Part shown: piece by piece, positions 1-6,705 of the stretch
Layout of the letters: the number at the start of each line of letters is the position of its first letter
Numbering within the stretch: the first letter of the stretch is position 1
Source of the DNA: Candidatus Dormiibacterota bacterium
GTDB lineage: Bacteria > Chloroflexota > Dormibacteria > UBA8260 > Bog-877
Direction: 5' to 3'
Length of the DNA stretch: 10,707 nt
NCBI GenBank assembly: GCA_003133485.1
Contig: PKXR01000051.1
Location: 18,367-29,073, forward strand
Notes under the pieces: model-generated
The model's input: only the letters and a program-made list of their open reading frames with translations
The model's database searches: none
What the model was told of the DNA's origin: nothing
Translations under genes and position numbers: made by a program

Positions 1-337
1 TCTCTGGCAGGGTCACCAGTTCCTGAGCGGTGCCGTCAGCCCGCTGCCAGCCTGACTCCCAGAGCCACACCCGCTCCCCGACCCGGGTTGGATCCACTCC
101 CTCGCCCACCCCGACAATGGTGCCGGACCCGTCCTGATTGGGGACGATCTGCGGGAAGGGGAGCTTCGCTTGGGGCTGGCCTGCACCCGGTCCCCGGCGA
201 CTCTTCCAGTCGGTTGGATTCACTCCGGATAAGGCAATCCGAACCAACACTTCGCCCCGGCCCGGGTCGGGTTCGGGACGCTCGATCAAGTGGAGCACCG
301 CCGGCTCTCCGAACGTCTCGTAGACCACCGCTCTCAA
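1..337 (-). CDS. NADPH:quinone reductase-like MDR family protein, N-terminal part (runs off left edge)
   Basis: Reading the minus strand from a TTG at 337 gives 112 codons without a stop, up to the window edge. The protein opens MRAVVYETFGEPAVLHLIER, the usual N-terminus of zinc-independent quinone oxidoreductases of the medium-chain dehydrogenase/reductase superfamily. It continues through the GroES-like fold with GEVLVRIALSGVNPTDWKSR, PNQDGSGTIVGVGEGVD and RVGERVWLWE. The NADPH-binding Rossmann domain lies outside the window. Such enzymes reduce quinones or enones with NADPH in the cytoplasm; the substrate here is unknown. The TTG start is supported by an AGGAGG seven bases upstream, and by the fact that family proteins begin exactly at this MRAVVYE motif. 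The gene is divergent from the acetyltransferase. ORFs on either strand overlapping this stretch in other frames show no family resemblance. Confidence 0.9.
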   Translation of the reverse strand, partial: MRAVVYETFGEPAVLHLIERPEPDPGRGEVLVRIALSGVNPTDWKSRRGPGAGQPQAKLPFPQIVPNQDGSGTIVGVGEGVDPTRVGERVWLWESGWQRADGTAQELVTLPE

Positions 338-344
338 ATGCCTG

Positions 345-350
345 CCTCCT
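345..350 (-). promoter_or_regulatory. Shine-Dalgarno AGGAGG fixing a TTG start
   Basis: AGGAGG on the minus strand ends seven bases before the TTG at 337. It is the main reason for choosing this non-ATG start for the quinone reductase-like gene. Confidence 0.75.
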
Positions 351-359
351 AGAATCGGT

Positions 360-380
360 AGCGGCCCAGGGGGGGCCGCT
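360..380. repeat. Perfect 8-bp inverted repeat AGCGGCCC-N5-GGGCCGCT
   Basis: The arms lie at 360-367 and 373-380 with a five-base AGGGG spacer. The repeat sits in the 192-nt divergent spacer (338-529), 22 nt upstream of the quinone reductase start. It could be an operator for a dimeric repressor or a 5'-UTR hairpin; no T-tract follows on either strand, so a terminator is less likely. The rest of the spacer shows no clear promoter. Confidence 0.5.
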
Positions 381-529
381 GGCATTCTTCCCGCTCTCCG
401 ACCGGCCTCTAGAACTGCAGGCTACCATGGCCCGGAGACCGCCCCAGGATGTCTTGGTCCGCACCGTTATCGGTCCGCCGGCGCCCCAAAGTGCGAACCC
501 TCACTAGGACCCTCTGGCATGATCAGGTC

Positions 530-1372
530 ATGGGCCGGGACGCCGCCGCCATCGGCGATTTGTCAGACGGGAAGGTCCGGAGCCGGATTCGAAATTTTAC
601 TTACCGGATCATGCGCGACTCGGCGACCGGAGTGGACTCCGTAGCCGGCGGATTCGCGGTGCTGAACTCCGAGTTCCCCAACTCGTATGAACACAATTGC
701 CTGGTCGTGGACAGGCTCGTCGACCCGTCGGTCCTGATGGAGGAGGCCGACCGTGTGCTCGGGGGCGCGGGCCTGCGGCATCGGGCGATCGAGCTGGACG
801 TCGAGGACGTCGGCGCCGATTGGCTGGCGCCGTTTCGGGATTGTGGCTACGAGGTACATCCCAACCTGACCATGGTGCTGCGGCGGCCTTCAGAGCGCGC
901 CTCCAGCACGCCGGTGGAGCGGGTGCCGTACGAGCAGCTGAAACCGATGGTGGAGGCAGACTGGCGCCGGGAGCGTCCTCGAGCAACCGAGCAATCCATT
1001 CGACAGCTTGTGGAGCGCCGAGCAGCGACGTACCGAGCCTGTGAGGTAAGTCACCACGCAGTTCGCGGTCCGGACGGAATCATCGCGCGCTGCGATCTGT
1101 ACCGAATTCCACCGATGGCCCAAGTGGAGAACGTCGAGACCGAACCGCAGTGGCAGAACCGGGGATATGCCACCGCCGTGGTGCTCGATGCCGTGGAATT
1201 GGCCCAGAGGTCCGGTTGCGACCTGATCTTCCTCAGGGCTGATGCGGAGGACTGGCCGCAGCACCTGTACCGCCGCCTCGGGTTTGAGCGCGCGGGCGGT
1301 GGCTTCACCCTGCAGCGGGTGTCCAAGGCTTCAGTTGACGGGGCACCTTCCCCGAGCGCTCCGACTCACTGA
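530..1372 (+). CDS. GNAT family N-acetyltransferase, two-domain
   Basis: A protein of 280 aa from the ATG at 530. The C-terminal half (about residues 125-265) is a GNAT domain: the acetyl-CoA-binding motif A reads QWQNRGYATAVVLDAVELA (QNRGYA at 209-214), and the closing LYRRLGFERAG (246-256) is the usual motif B end. The N-terminal part (about 24-118), with VDRLVDPSVLMEEADRVLGG and a closing NLTMVLRRP, looks like the degenerate first domain seen in tandem GNAT proteins. It would transfer an acetyl group from acetyl-CoA to an amine; the substrate cannot be told. The start is uncertain. The frame is open back to an ATG at 449, which has a GGAGA about ten bases upstream, while 530 has only a weak site. 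I prefer 530 because the extra 27 residues are Arg-rich and look unlike the family. The gene converges on the ClpP-like gene. Confidence 0.85.
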   Translation: MGRDAAAIGDLSDGKVRSRIRNFTYRIMRDSATGVDSVAGGFAVLNSEFPNSYEHNCLVVDRLVDPSVLMEEADRVLGGAGLRHRAIELDVEDVGADWLAPFRDCGYEVHPNLTMVLRRPSERASSTPVERVPYEQLKPMVEADWRRERPRATEQSIRQLVERRAATYRACEVSHHAVRGPDGIIARCDLYRIPPMAQVENVETEPQWQNRGYATAVVLDAVELAQRSGCDLIFLRADAEDWPQHLYRRLGFERAGGGFTLQRVSKASVDGAPSPSAPTH

Positions 1373-1440
1373 CCAGATTCGGCGGTCAGATGAGGCCCTG
1401 GCAGAGGCGCCCCGCTTGACGTACGCCGGTTGCCGTCCTG

Positions 1441-1458
1441 GGCGGAGTCGCTCCCGCC
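1441..1458. terminator. Possible hairpin between convergent genes
   Basis: GGCGGAG-TCG-CTcCCGCC forms a seven-pair stem with one bulged C and a three-base loop, in the 135-nt gap (1373-1507) between two converging genes. No T-tract follows on either strand, so the terminator role is inferred from position only. I see nothing else in this gap. Confidence 0.25.
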
Positions 1459-1507
1459 GCCCTATCCGGGTAAAAGAGCGAGTTTCTGATTGACGAAATG
1501 AGTGGAG

Positions 1508-2146
1508 TCAGCCGGTCTTCTGGGGCCTTCCGTGCCAAATCTCATCGATCAGGTGGTACTGGAGCGCCTCCTCGACGTCGAAGTAACGTCCGCTGGCGAC
1601 ATCGATCTCGACGCGTTCTGCTGGTTGTTCGGTGGCCTTGCCCAATTGTTCGATGAAACGCTGCAGCTGCCGCTCGTGCTGGGCCAGTTCCCGAGCCAGG
1701 GCGGCCGCCGTTCCCTGGGCCACGATCTCTTCATCGCGGAGGCGCAGGCGGGAGTGGCTGGCCGCTTGCCGATGGTGAGCTACCGCCAAGACTCCCAGCG
1801 CGGGCCCCTCGAGGCGGCCGGTGCAGACTGCGGTCACCGGCACGCCCAGGGCGGCGATGGTGTCCATCAGGGTCAGGGCGGCGGTTAGCGTTCCATCGCC
1901 GCTGCTCAGGTGGAGCTGGATCGGGTCATCGCCCGACCCGTCGAGCGTCATCAGCTGGGTGGCGGCCGCCGTGGCGACCAACTCATCCAGTTGTCCCGTG
2001 ATCCAGATGATCCGCTGCTCAAACATCCGGGACTCCAGCCAGTCCGCCAGGGCCGTCGGCGGGATGGAGCCCGGCCTAGGGTTGAACGGAGGTGGGGGAT
2101 CGTCCTCACTGGGACTTGGGCCGACCAGGTCAGGCCTCGGGGTCAT
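1508..2146 (-). CDS. ClpP-fold pseudoprotease (ClpR-like), catalytic triad lost
   Basis: A protein of 212 aa from the ATG at 2146. The ClpP fold is clear from TGQLDELVATAAATQL, the segment VPVTAVCTGRLEGPALGVLA, and the C-terminal YFDVEEALQYHLIDEIW, which matches the YLTAKEALEYGLIDEVL of the neighbouring ClpP. Aligned to that neighbour, the catalytic Ser becomes Gly114 (GRLEGPA for GMAMSAA), His becomes Arg137 (SRLRLRDE for SKIMIHQG) and Asp becomes Gly186 (ASGRYFD for IDRDYYL). The oxyanion-loop SPGG reads SGDG. It cannot be an active serine protease, and resembles in principle the ClpR subunits of plants and cyanobacteria, which join mixed rings. The first 30 residues are Pro-rich and unlike ClpP. 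The start overlaps the end of the regulator gene by 17 nt, suggesting coupled translation. The frame is open to an ATG at 2197, but that would overlap the regulator by 68 nt. Fold confident; role inferred. Confidence 0.88.
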   Translation of the reverse strand: MTPRPDLVGPSPSEDDPPPPFNPRPGSIPPTALADWLESRMFEQRIIWITGQLDELVATAAATQLMTLDGSGDDPIQLHLSSGDGTLTAALTLMDTIAALGVPVTAVCTGRLEGPALGVLAVAHHRQAASHSRLRLRDEEIVAQGTAAALARELAQHERQLQRFIEQLGKATEQPAERVEIDVASGRYFDVEEALQYHLIDEIWHGRPQKTG

Positions 2147-2450
2147 CACCACGCGCCTGAAGTCTCCAGTCAAGCTGCTGATCCAAGGCCGCTGCATAGC
2201 GCTCCAGGGTGGAGAGGCGAATGTCAGCAGAGCCGGATTCCAGGCGGGCCACCGCCGACTGCGAAGTGCCCATCCGAGCGGCGACCTCGGTCTGGGAGAG
2301 TCCTAAAAGGACGCGACGAGACGTCAGGTCGGCCGCCAGGTTGCGGCGCCGCGCCGCCATCTGCGCGAAGCCGGGGAACACCGGGTCGTGGGTACGGCTG
2401 CCCATCAGGCCTCCCAATGCTGAGACTGACTCCAGCCCCTCATCTCTCAT
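2130..2450 (-). CDS. XRE-family (HipB/HigA-type) transcriptional regulator
   Basis: A protein of 106 aa with a cro/C1-type helix-turn-helix at about residues 43-92: SRRVLLGLSQTEVAARMG, then TSQSAVARLESGSADIRLS and LERYAAALD. LSQTEVAARMGTSQSAVARLE is the textbook HTH core. It would bind DNA as a dimer. It lies just upstream of, and overlaps by 17 nt, the ClpP-like pseudoprotease gene, and is divergent from active clpP, so both are obvious candidate targets. No toxin gene follows, which argues against a toxin-antitoxin pair. It is not a ClgR-type activator by sequence: ClgR has its HTH at the N-terminus with a different core. Start choice: the ATG at 2450 has no Shine-Dalgarno and may be leaderless; the ATG at 2405 (residue 16) has GGGAGG four bases upstream and is a real alternative. 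Confidence 0.88.
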   Translation of the reverse strand: MRDEGLESVSALGGLMGSRTHDPVFPGFAQMAARRRNLAADLTSRRVLLGLSQTEVAARMGTSQSAVARLESGSADIRLSTLERYAAALDQQLDWRLQARGDDPEA

Positions 2451-2452
2451 CT

Positions 2453-2474
2453 GATATCTTACATTGCAGATACC
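2453..2474. promoter_or_regulatory. Candidate operator, dyad TATCT-N8-AGATA
   Basis: TATCT (2455-2459) and AGATA (2468-2472) form a perfect five-base dyad with an eight-base centre; the flanking G2453 and C2474 also pair. It lies in the 58-nt spacer between the divergent regulator and clpP genes, three bases upstream of the regulator's first ATG. E. coli HipB binds TATCC-N8-GGATA, the same half-site shape and spacing, and the adjacent gene encodes a HipB-type HTH. On the minus strand the site contains TAAGAT (2461-2456), a possible -10 element for a leaderless regulator transcript, with no good -35. Confidence 0.5.
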
Positions 2475-2493
2475 GTCGGTGAGATGTGCCGGG

Positions 2494-2502
2494 AGGAGGT
2501 GA
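2494..2502 (+). promoter_or_regulatory. Very strong ribosome binding site of clpP (AGGAGGTGA)
   Basis: Nine contiguous bases complementary to the 3' end of 16S rRNA, with nine bases between AGGAGG and the ATG at 2509. It fixes the clpP start and predicts high translation relative to the regulator and pseudoprotease genes, which have weak sites. Confidence 0.8.
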
Positions 2503-2508
2503 GGTAAA

Positions 2509-3189
2509 ATGTACCGGGATCAGAGCGGCGCCGATCCACTCATGGGCTCCGTCGTCCCCACGGTTCTGGACCAGTCGATGCGCGGGGAGCGGGCGTACGA
2601 CATCTACTCGCTTCTGCTGAAGGAGCGGATCGTATTCTTGGGCCAGGAGGTCGACGACCAGATCGCCAACCTGCTGGTGGCCGAGATCCTCTACCTGGAG
2701 GGTCAGGATCCCGACCGGGACATCCACCTCTATATCAACTCGCCGGGGGGACTGGCGTACTCCGGGATGGCCATCTACGACGTTATGCAGCACGTGAAGT
2801 GCGAGGTCTCGACCCTCTGCATCGGGATGGCGATGTCGGCCGCGGCGATGATCCTCGCCGGCGGAGCCCCGGGCAAGCGCATGGCCCTTCCCAGCTCCAA
2901 GATCATGATCCACCAAGGGTCGGCTGGCACCAGAGGTGCGCCCCGCGACATGGAGATCCAGCTTCGGGAGGTCCTGGCCAATACTCAACGGATGGCGGAG
3001 ATCTTGGCCCATCATTCCGGACGGCCCCTGGAACAGGTGGAGCGAGATATCGATCGGGACTACTACCTCACCGCCAAGGAGGCACTGGAATACGGGCTGA
3101 TCGATGAGGTCCTGGCTCCCCAGCGAGGCCTCTCGGCGGTTCTGGAGCAGGCAGCCGGCCAGGCGTCGGAGGTGGCAGCCATCGCGTAG
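2509..3189 (+). CDS. clpP: ATP-dependent Clp protease proteolytic subunit ClpP (active)
   Basis: A protein of 226 aa. The full catalytic set is present: Ser110 in GMAMSAAAM, His135 in SKIMIHQGSAG and Asp184 in DIDRDYYL, plus the oxyanion loop SPGG (78-81). N-terminal SVVPTVLDQSMRGERAYDIYS and KERIVFLGQEVDD are classic ClpP. ClpP forms a tetradecameric barrel in the cytoplasm and degrades proteins fed to it by AAA+ unfoldases such as ClpX or ClpC. No unfoldase or trigger-factor gene is in the window, so this is not the usual tig-clpP-clpX cluster. The C-terminal tail after residue 200 is Ala-rich and slightly longer than in E. coli. An internal ATG at residue 12 is possible, but the ribosome binding site favours 2509. 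The gene is divergent from the regulator-pseudoprotease pair. Confidence 0.96.
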   Translation: MYRDQSGADPLMGSVVPTVLDQSMRGERAYDIYSLLLKERIVFLGQEVDDQIANLLVAEILYLEGQDPDRDIHLYINSPGGLAYSGMAIYDVMQHVKCEVSTLCIGMAMSAAAMILAGGAPGKRMALPSSKIMIHQGSAGTRGAPRDMEIQLREVLANTQRMAEILAHHSGRPLEQVERDIDRDYYLTAKEALEYGLIDEVLAPQRGLSAVLEQAAGQASEVAAIA

Positions 3190-3193
3190 CCAG

Positions 3194-3213
3194 CCGGGGC
3201 TGAAGCTGCCCGG
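3194..3213. terminator. Hairpin in the 27-nt gap between convergent genes
   Basis: CCGGGGC-TGAA-GC(TG)CCCGG gives seven GC pairs with a TGAA loop and a two-base bulge, lying exactly in the gap between clpP and the PAS-GGDEF-EAL gene. It could act as a two-way terminator, though it has no T-tract. Confidence 0.4.
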
Positions 3214-3216
3214 CCC

Positions 3217-5004
3217 TCAGTCCAGAACGCGCAAGCGAGGCGGTGGAGCTGGCACGGCCAGCTCGGAGAATGGCATCGGACGGCCGAAGAGGTATCCCTG
3301 CAGCTCGTCGCAGCCATTGCGCACCAGGAACTCCGCCTGGGCCTCGGTCTCGACCCCCTCAGCGACGGTCTTGAGGCCCAGCGCCTGGCCCAGCGAGATG
3401 GTCGCAGCCACGATCGCGCTGTCCTCCGCGCCGGTCCCGATGCCGCTGACGAACGACCGGTCGATCTTGAGGATGTCAAAAGGGAAGCGCCGGAGCGCCG
3501 TCAGCGAGGAATTGCCGGTTCCGAAGTCGTCCATAGCCAGGTGAACGCCCAGGTTCCGCAGCTGGTTGAGTACCGAAGCATCGGCATCAGGGTCGGCGCT
3601 GAGGGCACTTTCGGTGACCTCCAGGCACAACCGCCCGGGCTCGAGCTGGTGCTGGTCCAAGATCTCTCGGACTTCATCGGGAAGAAGCGGATCCCGCAGT
3701 TGGACCACCGAGAGGTTCACAGCCACCATGAGCGCCTTGGCCTCCGGAACGGAATCCTCCCAGCCTTTAAGCGTTCCGCACGCCCGCTGGAGTACCCAAC
3801 GGCCGATCCCGGTGATGCTGCCGCTCCGCTCGGCGATCGCGATGAATTTGTCGGGATAGATGAGTCGTCGGTGAGGCCGAGCCCACCGGACCAAGGCCTC
3901 AACCCCGGTCAAACTACGGGTCCGGGCCTCGACCAGAGGCTGGAGGTGAAGGCGCAGCTCGCCCCGATCCGCCGCCTGGGCCAGGTGCCGCGCGAACTCG
4001 GTTCGGTCGACGAAGCTGCTGTGCATCTTGGCGTCGATCACTTGGCAGCGGCCGGGCGAGACGTGCTTGGCGTGATAGAGGGCAACATCGGCCCGGCTGA
4101 CCGCGTACTCAGCCTCGGCGGCGCCGTGACAGAGAGCGACTCCCCCGCTCACCCCCGTCACCACCTCTCGCTCGCCGATCACATACCGGTGGCCCAGCTG
4201 CTCGAAGAGTCGGTTGGCCGTCGACTCCAGCCCCGCCCTCGAAATTCCCGCCATGACCACCACGAACTCATCGCCGCCAACCCGAGCTACCAGGTCACCC
4301 GGACGCACCGCAGCGCGCAGGCGCCGGGCGAACGCCTTCAGCAGTTGGTCACCAGCAGGATGACCAAGTGAGTCGTTGACCGCCTTGAACTCATCCAGAT
4401 CGAGGGAGAAGACCGCGGTGTCGCCCTTGGCGTGGACGAGAAGCTTCTGGAGCCGCTCAAGGAAGCCCCGGCGGTTGTAGAGGCCAGTCAGCTCGTCGTG
4501 ATGGGCCTGCCACAAAAGCTGAGACTCGACCCGCTTGCGGTCACGGACATCCTGGTAAATGGCCAGCGCGCCCGCCACCCGACCGCCGTTGTCCCGGAGG
4601 GCGGCGGTGGAGACCCGCACGGGGATCGAATGGCCGTCCTTGTGTTGACGGAGGGTCTCCAACTCATGCACCCCCCTGCCGGTGCCCAGCGTGAGTTTGA
4701 CAATACGTCGGAACTCGAGCTCGCGGGCCCTGGACACCGTCGGCAGCCGGCGGCCTAGCACCTCCGCCTCCTTCCACCCCAGCATCCGCTCGGCGGCGGG
4801 GTTCCAGAGGACCACGTTGGCCTCCTCGTCTAGCGCGGTCAGGGCGATCGGTAACTCCGCAACTACGGCCCGCAAGACCTCGTGCTCAGAGAAGTCCGAA
4901 GCGGGCAGGGCGAAGTCGCGCGCTACCAGGCGTCGCAGCTCGTCCAACCGCGGCGTCAGGTTGGGCTCTAGGCGCAGTGTCGACGCGGAGATGGAATCCG
5001 TCAC
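3217..5004 (-). CDS. Soluble PAS-GGDEF-EAL cyclic-di-GMP enzyme
   Basis: A protein of 595 aa without membrane segments or signal peptide, hence cytoplasmic. A PAS sensor fold lies at about 42-155 (NVVLWNPAAERMLGW and a closing IYQDVRDRKRVE). The GGDEF domain (about 165-325) has an intact RVGGDEF (active site 243-247) and an I-site RPGD at 234-237, five residues before it. The EAL domain (about 332-580) keeps E369 of EALVRW, N430 (VNLS), E462 (EVTES), D492 and D493 (DDFGTG), K513 (KIDRSF), E549 (AEGVE) and Q569. Both synthesis and breakdown of c-di-GMP are therefore possible; dual proteins often run one activity and use the other domain for control. One oddity is Asn498, where the loop-6 motif DDFGTGYSSL usually has Tyr. 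The start is GTG at 5004 with only a weak upstream site. It is convergent with clpP and 213 nt from the next gene upstream, so probably transcribed on its own. Confidence 0.95.
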   Translation of the reverse strand: MTDSISASTLRLEPNLTPRLDELRRLVARDFALPASDFSEHEVLRAVVAELPIALTALDEEANVVLWNPAAERMLGWKEAEVLGRRLPTVSRARELEFRRIVKLTLGTGRGVHELETLRQHKDGHSIPVRVSTAALRDNGGRVAGALAIYQDVRDRKRVESQLLWQAHHDELTGLYNRRGFLERLQKLLVHAKGDTAVFSLDLDEFKAVNDSLGHPAGDQLLKAFARRLRAAVRPGDLVARVGGDEFVVVMAGISRAGLESTANRLFEQLGHRYVIGEREVVTGVSGGVALCHGAAEAEYAVSRADVALYHAKHVSPGRCQVIDAKMHSSFVDRTEFARHLAQAADRGELRLHLQPLVEARTRSLTGVEALVRWARPHRRLIYPDKFIAIAERSGSITGIGRWVLQRACGTLKGWEDSVPEAKALMVAVNLSVVQLRDPLLPDEVREILDQHQLEPGRLCLEVTESALSADPDADASVLNQLRNLGVHLAMDDFGTGNSSLTALRRFPFDILKIDRSFVSGIGTGAEDSAIVAATISLGQALGLKTVAEGVETEAQAEFLVRNGCDELQGYLFGRPMPFSELAVPAPPPRLRVLD

Positions 5005-5200
5005 GATTCACCCACGTTCGGAGCCTAGGCCGGGGACTGTGACCAGACGATGACAAGGTAGTGGAGAATCAACTCACGCCGAACTCAAAGTGGGGGTAGC
5101 ACGGCACAGAGCTCGTGGGTGTCAGGGCCCGAACTTCGGCAGACGCCTTGACTGGGGGACTACGCCAATGTGGGCCTGACTTCCCGGGAAATCTCGACCG

Positions 5201-5229
5201 GCGGCCAGCCGGGAAGGCTAGCTGGCCGC
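5201..5229 (-). terminator. Hairpin at the end of the six-gene run
   Basis: A perfect nine-base inverted repeat GCGGCCAGC-N11-GCTGGCCGC. The stop codon of the FAD oxidoreductase (5220-5218) lies in the loop. It is well placed to end the transcript of the six-gene run, though only a short ATTT follows on that strand. The rest of the 5005-5217 gap, upstream of the PAS-GGDEF-EAL gene, holds no promoter or RNA I can support. Confidence 0.4.
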
Positions 5230-6705
5230 TGTCGCCGCAATCGGGCTAGGTGCCAGCTTCTGAAGGTCCGGTCGCTCCGAGATGCCGAAACTGTGTCGCA
5301 GGGCGGACAGCGCCGCCAGCTCGCCGCACCGGCCGTGGACCCCGGGGCCCGGGGTGGTCGACGAAGAGCAGAGATAGGTCCCGGGAAGGGACGTCCGGTA
5401 GGGATCCCAGCGCAGAGCAGGTCGGAAGAAGGTCTGCTTGAAGTTCTGGACCCCGGAGGCGATGTCCCCGCCCACGCAGTTGGGGTCATGGGCCTCCTGA
5501 TCCCGGGCCGTGCGATGGACTTTGGCCAGGATCAGGTCGCGGAAGCCGGGCGCGAACCGTTCGATCTGAGCCTCGATCTGAGGGGTCATGTCGATATCAG
5601 AGCCCGGCGGAACGTGGCAGTAGGCCCACAGGGTCTGGCCGCCGGTCGGGGCCCTTGTCGAGTCGGCGGTGCCCGCCTGAACCGCCAGTACGTAGGGGAA
5701 AATGGGATGGTTCCCGGCAGCGACCTCGGCCTCGGCCCGGGCCACCTCCTCGAAGGTGCCTCCCAGGTGGACCGTGCCGGCCTTGCGACAGCCGGAGTTG
5801 GCCCAGGGCACCGGGCCGGAGAGCGCGAAGTCGACCTTGCAAACCCCACTGCCGTACTGAAAGCGCTCCAACGCGCGCCGGTAGCGCCCGGCGATTCGGT
5901 CTCCCGCCATCTCCAGCAGCTGGCGCGGCGTGACGTCCAGAATCACCGCCTTGGCCGGCGGCAGCTCGTCCAGCGAGCGGACCCACCAGCCCGTTTGCAG
6001 CTTTCCTCCCCCCGCCTCCAAAGCGGCCACCAGGGCATCGGTGAGCCGGCCACTGCCCCCCTCCACGAAGGGCCACCCGACGGAGTGGCCGAGCAGACCC
6101 AGGAGCAGACCAACCCCGGCGGTCGGTGCGGTGTTCAGCGGCCGCATGGCATGAGCCGAGACCCCGGCGAACAGACCTCGGGCCTCCTGGGTGCGAAAAC
6201 GCCGAGCCACGACGCTGGCCGGGCGCATCCCCAACACTCCGTATCCAGCCAGGGCAAACGGGTTCCTGGGTGGTCGGCGCTCCGCCGAGAAGACCCAATT
6301 CGTGATCTGGTCGGAGTGCCGGACCAGAGGGCGCATCAGCCGGCCGTAGGCGCCCCGGTCCCTTCCCAGTCCCTCGGCCGTTTCGGCCACCGATCGGTAA
6401 GCGAGGGCGGCTCGCCCGCCGTCGAGGGGATGGGCGAAGACCACCTCGGAGTGGACGACGCGGACACCGCGGGAAGCTAGGTCGAAGCGTCGGAAGAACG
6501 ACGAGGCCACGGCCAGCGGGTGCGCCGTGGAGCAGAGGTCGTGGTGGTACCCCGGCAGGGTGAGCTCCTCAGTCCGGCAGCCTCCCCCGGCGGTCGCGGC
6601 ACCCTCGATGACCAGGACCTTGAGCCCCGCCGCCGCTAAGGTGACAGCCGCCGCCATCCCGTTGGGCCCACTGCCCACCACGATGGCGTCGGCGGCCTCA
6701 CTCAT
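5218..6705 (-). CDS. FAD-dependent oxidoreductase, PYROXD2 / phytoene-desaturase-like
   Basis: A protein of 495 aa. An N-terminal FAD-binding Rossmann motif VVGSGPNGMAAAVTLAAAG (G11, G13, G16) ends in acidic Glu34 and is followed by GGGCRT. CSTAHPLAVASSFFRRF (58-74) and the C-terminal FAD-contact region GTYLCSSSTTPGPGVHGRCG (from 442) are typical of the NAD(P)/FAD oxidoreductases annotated as CrtI-like or PYROXD2-like. No carotenoid gene is nearby, so carotenoid desaturation is not supported and the substrate is unknown. The chosen ATG at 6705 overlaps the upstream gene's stop by 8 nt (ATGAGTGA), indicating coupled translation, and puts the Rossmann motif at the usual distance from the N-terminus. 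The frame is open to an ATG at 6744, which would add 13 residues. It is the last gene of the six-gene run. Confidence 0.92.
   Translation of the reverse strand: MSEAADAIVVGSGPNGMAAAVTLAAAGLKVLVIEGAATAGGGCRTEELTLPGYHHDLCSTAHPLAVASSFFRRFDLASRGVRVVHSEVVFAHPLDGGRAALAYRSVAETAEGLGRDRGAYGRLMRPLVRHSDQITNWVFSAERRPPRNPFALAGYGVLGMRPASVVARRFRTQEARGLFAGVSAHAMRPLNTAPTAGVGLLLGLLGHSVGWPFVEGGSGRLTDALVAALEAGGGKLQTGWWVRSLDELPPAKAVILDVTPRQLLEMAGDRIAGRYRRALERFQYGSGVCKVDFALSGPVPWANSGCRKAGTVHLGGTFEEVARAEAEVAAGNHPIFPYVLAVQAGTADSTRAPTGGQTLWAYCHVPPGSDIDMTPQIEAQIERFAPGFRDLILAKVHRTARDQEAHDPNCVGGDIASGVQNFKQTFFRPALRWDPYRTSLPGTYLCSSSTTPGPGVHGRCGELAALSALRHSFGISERPDLQKLAPSPIAATAAS

Noticed and set aside
36..507. Open frames of 142 aa (minus) and 139 aa (plus) near the left edge
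   Set aside because: The third minus frame from the TTG at 337 reads as a clear quinone reductase N-terminus, so these are shadow frames.
2130..2450. Toxin-antitoxin antitoxin
   Set aside because: The HTH is antitoxin-like, but neither neighbour is a toxin; the downstream gene is a ClpP fold.
1910..2482. 190-aa plus-strand frame across the regulator and pseudoprotease
   Set aside because: It lies opposite an HTH gene and a ClpP-fold gene, and its product shows no domain.
3541..4371. 276-aa open frame on the plus strand
   Set aside because: Antisense to the PAS-GGDEF-EAL gene, whose catalytic motifs are intact throughout.
5148..5171. Plus-strand promoter (TTGACT with CAATGT)
   Set aside because: The spacer is only about 12 nt and no plus-strand gene follows.
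5170..6480. 436-aa open frame on the plus strand
   Set aside because: It is antisense to the FAD oxidoreductase, which has full family motifs. The plus-strand product has no recognisable domain and the Gly/Arg/Pro-rich make-up of a GC-rich shadow frame.
5218..6705. Carotenoid desaturase (crtI)
   Set aside because: No crtB, crtE or other carotenoid gene is present, and the motifs fit the broader PYROXD2-like group better.
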